From positions 4,204,740 to 4,268,739 of the forward strand of contig NZ_CM001841.1 in NCBI RefSeq assembly GCF_000365305.1: 64,000 nt of DNA, read 5' to 3'. This DNA is from Dickeya dianthicola NCPPB 453 (GTDB lineage: Bacteria > Pseudomonadota > Gammaproteobacteria > Enterobacterales > Enterobacteriaceae). Below the pieces are notes generated by a model. The model worked only from the letters and a program-made list of their open reading frames with translations, made no database searches and was not told the DNA's origin. Each line of letters begins with the position of its first letter. Within the stretch, counting starts at the first letter, position 1. Below are positions 9,478 through 18,144 of the stretch, piece after piece. The translations under genes and the position numbers were made by a program.

Positions 9478-10034
9478 CCTTTGGCTCCCGTCTCGGCCAA
9501 CGCCTGCCAATACAGGCGCAACGAGAAACTCAGCCTCGTACTGTCCTGCGCGTCGCGCTGCGTCTGTTGTACGCTGGCGTGTTCTATTTGCGGTAATGTC
9601 GCCATCGCCTTCGCCAGAGTAACAATCGCTGAATAGTGATTGCTCACTCCGGATATCTGGAGATGGGCGCCGTTATCGCCGATTTCCGTCAGCCAGAGCG
9701 AATCGGGCACCAGTGTCGGCAACTGTTCAAGCAGCGCCTGATAGCGCAGATTCTGCCGCCGTCCCCGTTCCTGCGCCGCCTGCTGCGCCAGCCGGTTTTC
9801 TCGCGCCTGCCAGGCATCCCGCGTCTGGCGGTAGAGCTGTTCATATCGCGACTGCTGCGACTGCGTTTGATCGAGACGCTGCCGTAGCCCCGTCAGCTGT
9901 TGCTGCCAGTACCAGCCGGCCATGACCGCCGCACAGCCGATGCCAAACAGCGACAAACCCAGCGCCAGCAGGCTCAGCCGCAGACGCCGATATAACAGCC
10001 GCTGGCGCCATGCCAGAAGATTCACCGTCAGCAT
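9474..10034 (-). CDS. hofN: HofN, PilN-like pilus assembly protein
   Basis: 186 residues. The N-terminus VNLLAWRQRLLYRRLRL is the conserved NLLPWR-type motif by which PilN binds PilM in type IV pilus systems; here it is NLLAWR. A membrane segment follows at about 20-45 (LSLLALGLSLFGIGCAAVMAGWYW), then a coiled coil (about 48-105, many Q, R and L), and a PilN-like alpha/beta domain (LPTLVPDSLWLTEIGDNGAHLQISGVS). The start overlaps the end of hofM by 7 bases and the stop overlaps the hofO start. Together with HofM it should form the cytoplasmic/inner-membrane part of the machine. Confidence 0.9.
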   Translation of the reverse strand: MLTVNLLAWRQRLLYRRLRLSLLALGLSLFGIGCAAVMAGWYWQQQLTGLRQRLDQTQSQQSRYEQLYRQTRDAWQARENRLAQQAAQERGRRQNLRYQALLEQLPTLVPDSLWLTEIGDNGAHLQISGVSNHYSAIVTLAKAMATLPQIEHASVQQTQRDAQDSTRLSFSLRLYWQALAETGAKG

Positions 10035-10921
10035 GGCGTATCCTCCGGGCGAATCGCCAGACCACCGGCAATGGCAAAAGCGGCGGGAAACGCCGGTAAC
10101 GGAGGTTGCTGCCGATCAAACGCGCTCAGGGGCGACCAGGGGATCAACGTGGCGGGAACCTGTTGCATATATTCCGGCGCAGAGGCGCTGAAATAGGCCT
10201 GATGAGAAGCATTATTTTGATAGCAGGTACTCACATACTTCAGTACATCAGGCGTCGTCGCACCGCCATCCGAACGGCTCGTCATGTTATCTGGATAAAT
10301 ATCATCGGGATAGAAAGTGCCGAATGCCAGCGGCTCCCCCAGCGGCGCAACCCACAGCCAGTGATCGTCGAAACGATGCAGCAACAGGCGATCGGTCGCC
10401 AGTCCGGCCTGAGCGGCCATGCAACGCAAGGCGCAGGGAGTAATATCCACGGCGTCGGGTTGCAGGCCGGCATCACGCAGGCAATCTAGCCAGACATGCA
10501 GTTCGGTTTGGCGCGCCGCGGTAACCAGCAGCCTATTCGGGGTTTGCGGGTCGGGCCGATAATCCAGCGCCAGATCGTCGCCGCTGACCGGCAACACTTT
10601 TGCCGCCATCTTTCCGATATATTCGCCGCGTTGCGGCTCATGCAAACGGCGGTCAGGCAATGCCAGCCGTTGTTGCAGTACCCTCGAGGCGGGAAACCCC
10701 AACCGCAATGAAACAAATCGTGGCAATTCCTGCCGCCATTGACGAAGAACCGTACAAAGCGCGGCGGGATGATGTAGACTACCGCCGCTTAATGTGCCGC
10801 TCGGCAACGGCAATTGCCACCAGTGACGCAATTGCCAGCCATGTCTGCGGCGTTGTACGGCCAGAGCACGCATAAAGCCGTTCTGGATATCCAGTCCAAC
10901 CTGCCAGATGGGATAAGCCAT
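10028..10921 (-). CDS. hofM: HofM, PilM-like actin-fold pilus assembly protein
   Basis: 297 residues, first gene of hofMNOPQ and longer than its E. coli relative. The N-terminus WQVGLDIQNGFMRALAVQRRR is the first phosphate-like strand-turn of an actin/FtsA fold as in PilM, and the rest (LDYRPD...LLVTAARQTELHVWLDCLRDAGLQPDAVDITPCALRCMAA) matches the middle of PilM-type proteins. It probably sits in the cytoplasm and binds the HofN N-terminus. It diverges from mrcA with 102 bases between the two starts, which must hold both promoters. The same divergent arrangement is known in E. coli and Haemophilus (comABCDE next to ponA). Confidence 0.88.
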   Translation of the reverse strand: MAYPIWQVGLDIQNGFMRALAVQRRRHGWQLRHWWQLPLPSGTLSGGSLHHPAALCTVLRQWRQELPRFVSLRLGFPASRVLQQRLALPDRRLHEPQRGEYIGKMAAKVLPVSGDDLALDYRPDPQTPNRLLVTAARQTELHVWLDCLRDAGLQPDAVDITPCALRCMAAQAGLATDRLLLHRFDDHWLWVAPLGEPLAFGTFYPDDIYPDNMTSRSDGGATTPDVLKYVSTCYQNNASHQAYFSASAPEYMQQVPATLIPWSPLSAFDRQQPPLPAFPAAFAIAGGLAIRPEDTPC

Positions 10922-11023
10922 GAGTGTTCGATCTCCTTATCGTTTCATACTTGCTGGCTTCCCTTTATACTGGCGCCCGTCTGTTTATAAACTATTCAAT
11001 TGCTACTGAATGGAAAATCTCCG

Positions 11024-13582
11024 GTGAAGTTCGTAAAGTACCTATTCATCCTTGCAGTGAGTTGCATTCTGCTGGGAGCCGCTTCGCTCTATGGCCTCTA
11101 TCGCTATATCGAGCCACAGTTACCCGATGTCGCCACGCTGAAGGACGTCCGCCTGCAGACTCCGATGCAGGTTTACAGCGCTGACGGCGAACTGATCGCC
11201 CAGTTTGGCGAAAAGCGCCGTATCCCGCTGAAGCTGGATCAGATCCCCCCCACGCTGGTGAACGCGTTTATCGCAACGGAAGACAGCCGTTTCTTCGAAC
11301 ATCATGGCGTTGACCCGCAGGGGATTATCCGTGCGGCGATGATTGCCCTGACGTCCGGCCACGCTTCGCAGGGGGCGAGCACCATCACTCAGCAGCTGGC
11401 GCGAAATTTCTTCCTGAGCCCCGAGCGCACGCTGTTGCGTAAAATCAAGGAAGTGTTTCTGGCGATCCGCATCGAGCAAACGCTGACCAAAGAAGAAATT
11501 CTTGAGCTGTACCTGAACAAGATCTATCTGGGTTACCGCGCCTACGGCGTCGGGGCGGCCGCGCAGGTCTATTTCGGCCGTCCGGTGGAGCAGTTGACGC
11601 TGGCGCAGATGGCGATGATCGCCGGTCTGCCGAAAGCGCCGTCCACCTTCAACCCGCTCTATTCCTACGATCGCGCCGTCGCTCGCCGCAATGTGGTGCT
11701 GTCCCGCATGCTGGACGAAAATTACATTACGCAGGCGCAGTACGATCAGGCCCGCAACGAAAAACTGGTGGCGGATTATCACGCGCCGGAAATCGCCTTC
11801 TCCGCATCTTATTTGGCTGAAATGGTTCGTCAGGAGATGGTGAAGCGTTACGGCGAGGATGCGTATAACGACGGCTATCAGGTCTACACCACCATCACCC
11901 GCAAGCTGCAACAGGCGGCGGAAGACGCGGTGCATAACAACGTTATCGCTTATGACATGCGCCACGGCTACCGTGGGCCGGAACAGGTGCTGTGGAAAGT
12001 CGGCGCCCCGGCCCTGGCACAGGATAAAATCGTCGAAGCGTTGAAAAAGCTGCCGGTTTACGGGCCGTTGTTTCCCGCGGTGGTGACCGATGCCAGCGCG
12101 GACAAAGCCCATGCCATGATGGCCAACGGCGAAAAAATCGACCTGCCGCTGGCGGGGGTGCGCTGGGCGCGCGCCTACCGTTCGGATGACCAACAAGGCC
12201 CCACGCCGAAACGCGTGACGGACGTGCTGGAGGCCGGCCAGCAAATCTGGGTGCGCAAAGTCGACAACGACTGGTGGCTGGCGCAAGTGCCGGACGTCAA
12301 CTCCGCACTGGTGTCGCTCAATCCGAAAGACGGCGCCGTGCTGGCGCTGGTAGGGGGGTTCGACTTCAACCAGAGCAAGTTCAACCGCGCCACGCAGGCG
12401 CTGCGCCAGGTCGGTTCGAACATCAAACCGTTCCTGTATACCGCGGCAATGGACAAGGGGCTGACACTGGCTACTATTCTCAACGACGCCCCGATTACGC
12501 GCTGGGATCCGGGCGCCGGTTCCGACTGGAGCCCGAAAAACTCGCCTCCGGAGTATGACGGCCAGATCCGTCTGCGTCAGGGGTTGGGGCAGTCGAAAAA
12601 CGTGGTGATGGTGCGGGCGATGCGCGCTATGGGCGTGGATTACGCCGCCGATTATCTGGAACGCTTCGGTTTCCCGGAGCAAAATATCGTGCATACCGAA
12701 TCGCTGGCGTTGGGTTCGGCATCCTTTACGCCGCTGCAGGTAGTGCGCGGTTACGCGGTGATGACCAACGGCGGTTATCTGGTCGACCCCTACTTCATCA
12801 CCAAAATTGATAACGCCAGCGGTAATACCGTATTCACCGCCATCCCGAAAATCGTGTGCGATACCTGCAATCTGCCGGTGATCTATGGGGATACTCAACG
12901 TTCCGCCGTTTTGTCGGATGACAGCATGGAAAACGTGGCGACCTCGCAGGAAAACCCGGTGCAATCCGCCCCACAGGCTGACCCGGCCACGCCGTCGGAA
13001 GTCGCCAGACAAGCGGCGACGCAGCCTTATGCGCCGCATGTCATCAGCACGCCGCTGTCCTTCCTGATCAAGGATGCACTGAACAGTAATGTGTTCGGCG
13101 AGCCAGGCTGGATGGGAACCGGCTGGCGCGCGGGCAAGGTGCTGCAACGCCGCGATATCGGCGGTAAAACCGGCACCACCAATAACTCGAAGGATGCATG
13201 GTTCTCGGGTTATGGCCCCAATATCGTCGCCTCCGTGTGGATTGGTTTTGACGATCACCGCCGCGACCTTGGCCGGACGTCGACATCCGGCGTGATTCGC
13301 GACCAGATTTCCGGTTACGAAGGCGGCGCGAAGAGCGCCGAACCCGCCTGGGATGACTTCATGAAGGTAGCGCTGGCGGGCGTACCGGAACAGAAAACGT
13401 CGCCGCCGCAGGGTGTCGTGACCGTGACCATCGATCGCAGCAGCGGCAAACTGTCGGATGGCGGCGCGAACAGCCGTCAGGAGTTCTTTATCGATGGCAC
13501 GCAGCCGACCGAACGGGCGGTGCATGACGCCGGCACCACGCTGTTCAATACCAGCAGCGGTCAGGCGGAAGAGCTGTTCTGA
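11024..13582 (+). CDS. mrcA: Penicillin-binding protein 1A
   Basis: Bifunctional class A PBP that polymerises and cross-links peptidoglycan. The GTG at 11024 is chosen because the protein then begins VKFVKYLFILAVSCILLGAASLYGLYRY, as E. coli PBP1A does; length 852 (E. coli 850). The upstream ATG at 11000 would add 8 unconserved residues. Domains: membrane anchor (about 4-26); glycosyltransferase domain with the catalytic motif ATEDSRFFEHHGVDP near residue 85 and GASTITQQLARNFFL; OB-like insert; transpeptidase with the active-site SNIK (in QVGSNIKPFLYT, about residue 470), SKN (GQSKNVVM) and GGKTGTTN. All motifs are intact. It is preceded by divergent hofM and followed by a shared terminator. 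Confidence 0.98.
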   Translation: MKFVKYLFILAVSCILLGAASLYGLYRYIEPQLPDVATLKDVRLQTPMQVYSADGELIAQFGEKRRIPLKLDQIPPTLVNAFIATEDSRFFEHHGVDPQGIIRAAMIALTSGHASQGASTITQQLARNFFLSPERTLLRKIKEVFLAIRIEQTLTKEEILELYLNKIYLGYRAYGVGAAAQVYFGRPVEQLTLAQMAMIAGLPKAPSTFNPLYSYDRAVARRNVVLSRMLDENYITQAQYDQARNEKLVADYHAPEIAFSASYLAEMVRQEMVKRYGEDAYNDGYQVYTTITRKLQQAAEDAVHNNVIAYDMRHGYRGPEQVLWKVGAPALAQDKIVEALKKLPVYGPLFPAVVTDASADKAHAMMANGEKIDLPLAGVRWARAYRSDDQQGPTPKRVTDVLEAGQQIWVRKVDNDWWLAQVPDVNSALVSLNPKDGAVLALVGGFDFNQSKFNRATQALRQVGSNIKPFLYTAAMDKGLTLATILNDAPITRWDPGAGSDWSPKNSPPEYDGQIRLRQGLGQSKNVVMVRAMRAMGVDYAADYLERFGFPEQNIVHTESLALGSASFTPLQVVRGYAVMTNGGYLVDPYFITKIDNASGNTVFTAIPKIVCDTCNLPVIYGDTQRSAVLSDDSMENVATSQENPVQSAPQADPATPSEVARQAATQPYAPHVISTPLSFLIKDALNSNVFGEPGWMGTGWRAGKVLQRRDIGGKTGTTNNSKDAWFSGYGPNIVASVWIGFDDHRRDLGRTSTSGVIRDQISGYEGGAKSAEPAWDDFMKVALAGVPEQKTSPPQGVVTVTIDRSSGKLSDGGANSRQEFFIDGTQPTERAVHDAGTTLFNTSSGQAEELF

Positions 13583-13606
13583 TCCCGGCGGCGATACGCT
13601 GCTGTT

Positions 13607-13664
13607 CGAGATACGTTTCTAATCGGGATACGTTTCTAATCGAGATACGTTTCTAATCGAGATA
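13607..13664. repeat. 17-bp tandem repeat, 3.4 copies
   Basis: The unit CGAGATACGTTTCTAAT is present at 13607-13623, 13624-13640 (one change) and 13641-13657, followed by a partial CGAGATA. It lies 25 bases after the mrcA stop and just before the terminator hairpin. Confidence 0.95.
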
Positions 13665-13666
13665 GC

Positions 13667-13695
13667 AAAAAGGCGCGAAATCGCGCCTTTTTGTT
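13667..13695. terminator. Bidirectional terminator between mrcA and nudE
   Basis: AAAAAGGCGCG (13668-13677) pairs with CGCGCCTTTTT (13682-13692) around a short AAAT loop; runs of A and T on both sides allow use by mrcA (plus) and nudE (minus). Confidence 0.9.
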
Positions 13696-13731
13696 TGGTT
13701 ATTGTCGTCCTGACAAGGATGTCGCGGTCGG

Positions 13732-14283
13732 TTATTGCCGGCCCAGCCACTGTTGCGCCAGAAACAGCGCGCTGACGTTGCGTGCCTCGCGGAAATCCGG
13801 CTCTTTCAGCAACGACATCATGTCCGCCAGCGGCCAGCGCACCAGTTGCAGCGGTTCCGGTTCGTCGCCTTGCAGACGTTGCGGGTACAGTCCGTTCGCC
13901 ACCACCACATTCATGCTACTGGAAAAATAGGCCGGCGCCATAGTCAGGGTGGATAACAATTCAAACCGTTCCGCGCCAAACCCGGCCTCTTCCATCAGTT
14001 CGCGGTTAGCCGCTTCAAACACCGTCTCGCCTGGGTCTATCAGGCCCTTGGGAAACCCCAGTTCATACTGCTCAATCCCTACCGCGTACTCACGAATCAA
14101 CAACAACTCGTCACCGCTCACCGGTACAATCATCACCGCTTCGCGGCCCGATGGGCGCATACGTTCGTAAACACGGCGCTCGCCGTTGCTAAACTCCAGA
14201 TCGACGGATTCCACATTGAACAGACGTGAACGGGCTACGGTCTCAACCTTGAGGATTTTGGGTTTTTGCAGGTTATTATTCAT
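13732..14283 (-). CDS. nudE: ADP compounds hydrolase NudE (Nudix)
   Basis: Cytoplasmic Nudix hydrolase acting on ADP-ribose, NADH and diadenosine polyphosphates (family knowledge). 183 residues (E. coli 186). The Nudix box is complete at residues 80-102: G80, E86, R94, E95, E98, E99, G101 in the GX5EX7REUXEEXGU pattern. It is convergent with mrcA, sharing the terminator at 13667-13695, and divergent from igaA, as in E. coli (nudE next to yrfF). The ATG at 14283 is preceded by AAGGAAAC-type sequence on the minus strand (CTTATAGAGGCC region), a moderate SD. Confidence 0.96.
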   Translation of the reverse strand: MNNNLQKPKILKVETVARSRLFNVESVDLEFSNGERRVYERMRPSGREAVMIVPVSGDELLLIREYAVGIEQYELGFPKGLIDPGETVFEAANRELMEEAGFGAERFELLSTLTMAPAYFSSSMNVVVANGLYPQRLQGDEPEPLQLVRWPLADMMSLLKEPDFREARNVSALFLAQQWLGRQ

Positions 14284-14703
14284 CGTGGCCTCTATAAGGA
14301 AACATCAACAGGCTTACCCTGTTCAGGCCAATGTCGGCACGGAACAAAAAACCGGTAGAGCCGCAGTTTCCTACAGAATATTCAGTGAGTCACATTGTGC
14401 GTTAACATTAACAGCAGCTGCAACTTTATCATGACGATTTTACATGCTGGCAACACCACGTACACATTAATTTTTTTTATAAAAAATTAATGTGTACTGA
14501 TGACCCGTTGCTGATGACTTATCAGAAAAATTCAGATTTTCCTCATTTCCGCGATATCTCCCGCTTGCTAATATACGCTGTTAAAAAACTAATAATCGGT
14601 TAATTCAGTCATTAACCATGCTACGCGGGTTAACATTGCTCGTGTAGTTTTGTTACTATCCGGAAATAACAGAGGGAACCTTACGCTGTTGGCTGGAGAT
14701 AAT
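14284..14703. other. Divergent promoter region nudE/igaA
   Basis: 420 bases, strongly AT-rich in 14440-14620. It holds a long AT-rich hairpin at 14460-14497 and the promoters of both divergent genes. Short open frames seen here have no recognisable product. Confidence 0.55.
14460..14497. repeat. 16-bp perfect AT-rich inverted repeat
   Basis: GTACACATTAATTTTT at 14460-14475 pairs perfectly with AAAAATTAATGTGTAC at 14482-14497 over a 6-base loop. It lies in a divergent promoter region, not at a gene end, 207 bases before igaA and 177 bases before nudE. Confidence 0.9.
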
Positions 14704-16833
14704 ATGCGCACAATACTTATCATATTGGCTGTATTGTTTGTCTGTCTGATTGCGGTAGGGGGGATCATTGGCTATCTCATGTATCGTCGTCTTTTATTCG
14801 CCAAACGTTTGCCAGTTACGCCGTCGGGACATCGTCAGCTGACGGCATCGGAACGTATTGCTATCGAACGTTATCTGGCCATGTCCCATCTGGACGGCCC
14901 GGTTTCGTCGTCCGTTTCGGTCGCGTCGCCGCGTCTGCCCCGTCTGCTGCCGGGCAACCGGGTGTATCCCATAACCCACAGCATCACCCGCTATGGGCTG
15001 AGTACCGATGCGCCCAACAAATGGCGTTACTACATCGATACTCAGGAAATTCACCTGCCTGCGCGCTGGGAACAATACATCACCCAGAACAATGAGATAG
15101 AGATTATCAAAACCCGTTCGATTCCATTGGTGGTTTCACTGAACGGTCATTCTGTGACGGAATTCATCAACGAGATGGATTCCAGCGCCGGCGCCAACAT
15201 CCCCGGCGAGCAGGCGTCGATTCGTCCGGAAATCCATGAGCACACCGAACTGGTGGCGATTCGCCGGGAAACACTGGAAGAACACGCGGTACACCGCTCA
15301 CGCGGCCTGCGCGAATCCGGGGTGCTGAGCCTGGCGTTTTTGCTGCTGGTGTTCAGCCTGACCAGTCCGCTGGCCATGTTGCCCTGGCTGGCTGGCGCCG
15401 CCTGCCTCATGGCCGGCTGGGGATGCTGGCAACTGTTCCGCCCTCCCTCGCAGAAAGAACTCCGCGAGGTGCATTGTCTGCACGGCACGCCACAATGCAT
15501 GGGGCTGTTCAGCGACGCCAGTCAAAGCCAGATCGGCAATGTCTCTCTTGGCAATATTGATCTCATCTATCCCCCTCACTGGCAGCCTTATATCGGCTAT
15601 GATCTCGGCAGAAAAACCGATGTGGATATTTACCTGACCCGTCAGGTCGTGCGCCAGGGCCATTACCTGTCATTACACAACGAAGTCAAATTCTTCCCGC
15701 TACAGCAATGGGGCAAAAACGCCGTACTGGCGGCGGGCGCGCTGCTGAGCCTGATCCTGCTGTTGACCTCGGTGTCGCTTGATCTGCCGCTGAAGCTCAG
15801 CCTGGCCTGGGTGCAGGGCGCAAGCAGCGTCAAGGTGACTCAGGTAGAAGAGCTGGAGCGTATGCCGTTGCACATCGGCGACAAATTGCAGGTACACGGG
15901 GCCGGCATGTGCTATGTGCCGCCGATCAACCTTAACCCGGCGTCCTCCCGAGCCTCCGCTTTCGCGCCATTTGATTGCGCCGCCATTTACTGGAACAAGG
16001 CTGCGCCTCTGCCGTTGCCCGAATCGGACACTATTGAGAAAACCGCCGCGCTGCAAAAGACGGTCAACGAGCAGTTGCACCCGGCCGCCAGCGACAATCA
16101 GGTCAGTTCTCAACTGGCGGACGCCATCCAGAAATCCGGCATGATTCTGCTGAATAATTTCTCGGATATCGTGCTGAAAACCGATGCGCTGTGTGAAAAA
16201 GAAGAAGATTGCACCCGGCTCAAAAACGCGCTGATCAATCTGGGCAACGCCAGGAACTGGGATCTGCTGGTCAAGCGGGCACGTTCCGGCGCGCTGAAGG
16301 GCATGAGCGTGGTGCTGCGCCCGGTGAGCGCCGAGTCGCTGGATTCGCTGGTGAAAAACGCGACCGACGAGTTCTACAGCCGCGAAATCATCACCGCGTC
16401 CAATTCGCTGAACAGTCCGCCGCCGGGCGGTTTTCTGATTCGCAGCGACGAAGGCCGCCAGTTCGTCAATCATCAGATGCCCGCCACGCCGCTGCGCGAT
16501 TTCCCGCCGCAGGAGCAATGGCAGGAACTGCAACGTCTGTCATCCCTGCTGCTGCACACGCCGTTCGAGGCCAATGGCGTGATTACCCAACTGAGCATCG
16601 ATGCCAACGGCACCCGCCACATTTCGCTGCACAGCGAACCTGATGCGGTCACCATGTGGCGCTCGCTGGGCGCCTGCCTGCTGTTGCTGGCCTTCAGCGT
16701 CATTCTGATACTGAATCTGGTGTTGCTGCTGGTGAAACGCCGCCGTAGCCAGCAGCGTATCGCCAACATCCAGCAATATTATGCTCGCCATCTGGTGCCG
16801 GAGACGCCCGCCGCCACCGCCATGTACGGGTAA
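14704..16833 (+). CDS. igaA: IgaA/YrfF, membrane inhibitor of the Rcs phosphorelay
   Basis: Inner-membrane protein that restrains the Rcs envelope-stress phosphorelay through RcsD; essential in Salmonella and E. coli unless rcs is lost (literature). The start at 14704 (MRTILIILAVLFVCLIAVGG) gives 709 residues (E. coli YrfF 711); the raw frame begins 18 codons earlier, without family support. Membrane segments: about 3-22, a pair near 207-246 (LAFLLLVFSLTSPLAMLPWLAGAACLMAGWGCW), one near 343-360 (AVLAAGALLSLILLLTSVSL) and one near 655-680 (LGACLLLLAFSVILILNLVLLLV). Between the last two lies a periplasmic domain of about 290 residues with cysteines in CYVPP, FDCAA and CEKEEDC. yrfG and hslR follow. 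Confidence 0.95.
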   Translation: MRTILIILAVLFVCLIAVGGIIGYLMYRRLLFAKRLPVTPSGHRQLTASERIAIERYLAMSHLDGPVSSSVSVASPRLPRLLPGNRVYPITHSITRYGLSTDAPNKWRYYIDTQEIHLPARWEQYITQNNEIEIIKTRSIPLVVSLNGHSVTEFINEMDSSAGANIPGEQASIRPEIHEHTELVAIRRETLEEHAVHRSRGLRESGVLSLAFLLLVFSLTSPLAMLPWLAGAACLMAGWGCWQLFRPPSQKELREVHCLHGTPQCMGLFSDASQSQIGNVSLGNIDLIYPPHWQPYIGYDLGRKTDVDIYLTRQVVRQGHYLSLHNEVKFFPLQQWGKNAVLAAGALLSLILLLTSVSLDLPLKLSLAWVQGASSVKVTQVEELERMPLHIGDKLQVHGAGMCYVPPINLNPASSRASAFAPFDCAAIYWNKAAPLPLPESDTIEKTAALQKTVNEQLHPAASDNQVSSQLADAIQKSGMILLNNFSDIVLKTDALCEKEEDCTRLKNALINLGNARNWDLLVKRARSGALKGMSVVLRPVSAESLDSLVKNATDEFYSREIITASNSLNSPPPGGFLIRSDEGRQFVNHQMPATPLRDFPPQEQWQELQRLSSLLLHTPFEANGVITQLSIDANGTRHISLHSEPDAVTMWRSLGACLLLLAFSVILILNLVLLLVKRRRSQQRIANIQQYYARHLVPETPAATAMYG

Positions 16834-16890
16834 TATATTTCGATCAGGTCAACGGGCGTTGTTCTCAACCCAGTACTTCGCGTTCAGATA

Positions 16891-16922
16891 AGGTAACCGG
16901 CCGGATGCTCGACCGGTTACCT
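16891..16922 (+). terminator. Hairpin after igaA
   Basis: AGGTAACCGG (16891-16900) pairs with CCGGTTACCT (16913-16922), a 10-bp perfect stem 57 bases after the igaA stop. There is no T run, so it may be a terminator helped by Rho or a processing signal. Confidence 0.5.
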
Positions 16923-17029
16923 CAATCGACGAGTGCGATCGGCCGCGTTTAGCGGTTATGCTACGCTGATAACATCGACTGCTCCGCTTTCGACCCAACC
17001 GGAAACGGGGCCTATGTCCCGGAGTGTGC

Positions 17030-17734
17030 ATGAATCCCGAACTGAACTGGAATGAGATCGATACCGTCCTGTTGGACATGGACGGCACGCTGCTCGACCT
17101 GGCGTTTGACAGCTATTTTTGGCTGCAACTGGTGCCGGAATCTCTGAGCCGCCAGCGTAACATCAGCTTGGATCAGGCTCAGCAATTGATCACGGCGGAA
17201 TATCAGGCGGTGCGCCATACCCTGAACTGGTACTGCTTTGACTACTGGAGCAACCGGCTGGGGCTGGATATCTACCAGATGACCAGCGATATCGGCCACC
17301 GCGCCCGCCTGCGGGACGATACCACGCCGTTTCTGCATGCGCTGCGCGCAAGCGGCCGCCGCACTATTTTACTGACCAACGCCCACCCACACAGCCTGTC
17401 GGTCAAGGTAGCCCACACCGGGCTCGATCGGCACCTTGATTTATTGCTTTCCACCCATACTTATGGGTATCCCAAAGAAGATCAGCGATTATGGCGGTCC
17501 GTTCAGGCGGAAACCGGGTTTAACCCGGCGCGTACGCTGTTTGTGGATGACAGCGAGCCCATACTGGATGCCGCCAGAACCTTTGGCATCCGTTATTGTC
17601 TGGGCGTCAGTAACCCGGACTCGACCTGCCGGCAGGAAAACCGCTTCCAGCAGCACCCGTCGATGAACGACTACCTGGCGTTGCTTCCGGGCATCCACCA
17701 GTCGGTTTTCGTCGGCAATCAGGAGTATTCATGA
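17030..17734 (+). CDS. yrfG: HAD-superfamily phosphatase YrfG (GMP/IMP nucleotidase)
   Basis: 234 residues from the ATG at 17030, which has GGAG six bases upstream; the GTG at 17024 is the alternative. HAD motif I is LLDMDGTLLDL at residues 14-24, motif II ILLTNAHPHSL, motif III the Lys in YGYPKEDQRLW, and motif IV TLFVDDSEPILDAA. The E. coli relative dephosphorylates purine nucleotides (GMP, IMP) in vitro. Its last four bases overlap the hslR start (ATGA), so the two are probably co-translated. Downstream of igaA by 196 bases, as in E. coli. Confidence 0.94.
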   Translation: MNPELNWNEIDTVLLDMDGTLLDLAFDSYFWLQLVPESLSRQRNISLDQAQQLITAEYQAVRHTLNWYCFDYWSNRLGLDIYQMTSDIGHRARLRDDTTPFLHALRASGRRTILLTNAHPHSLSVKVAHTGLDRHLDLLLSTHTYGYPKEDQRLWRSVQAETGFNPARTLFVDDSEPILDAARTFGIRYCLGVSNPDSTCRQENRFQQHPSMNDYLALLPGIHQSVFVGNQEYS

Positions 17735-18144
17735 GCAAAGGCAGCCAGCATGACGATGACAATGCGGTCCGGTTGGACAAGTGGCTGTGGGCGGCGCGAT
17801 TTTACAAAACCCGCTCACTGGCGCGCGAGATGATCGACGGCGGCAAAGTACACTACAACGGCCAGCGCAGTAAACCCGGCAAGCTGGTGGAGTTGGATGC
17901 CGAAATCACGCTGCGTCAGGGCAATGACGCGCGTACGGTGATTGTGCGCACCCTCAGCGTTCAACGGCGCCCGGCGGCGCAAGCGCAGGCGCTGTATGAA
18001 GAAACGCAGCAGAGCATTGAAAAGCGCGAACAACTGGCGCAGGCCAGAAAACTGAACACCCTGTCAATGCCGCATCCGGACCGACGGCCGGACAAAAAAG
18101 AGCGCCGGGATTTAATCAAATTCAAATACAGCGACGCGGAATAA
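17731..18144 (+). CDS. hslR: Heat-shock ribosome-associated protein Hsp15
   Basis: RNA-binding protein that attaches to dissociated 50S subunits still carrying nascent chain-tRNA and helps recycle them. 137 residues. The S4 RNA-binding domain is at about 14-72 (VRLDKWLWAARFYKTRSLAREMIDGGKVHYNGQRSKPGKLVELDAEI); the C-terminal tail is rich in K, R and E (DRRPDKKERRDLIKFKY). It overlaps yrfG by four bases and is 279 bases before hslO; in E. coli hslR and hslO are nearly adjacent. The extra space here is filled by the 253-bp inverted-repeat element that starts at its stop codon. Confidence 0.97.
   Translation: MSKGSQHDDDNAVRLDKWLWAARFYKTRSLAREMIDGGKVHYNGQRSKPGKLVELDAEITLRQGNDARTVIVRTLSVQRRPAAQAQALYEETQQSIEKREQLAQARKLNTLSMPHPDRRPDKKERRDLIKFKYSDAE

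Noticed and set aside
11120-13525. 801-residue open frame on the minus strand
   Set aside because: It lies fully antisense to mrcA; its residue make-up (rich in H, R, Q, V) is that of a frame mirrored by GC-rich codons, and no family is recognisable.
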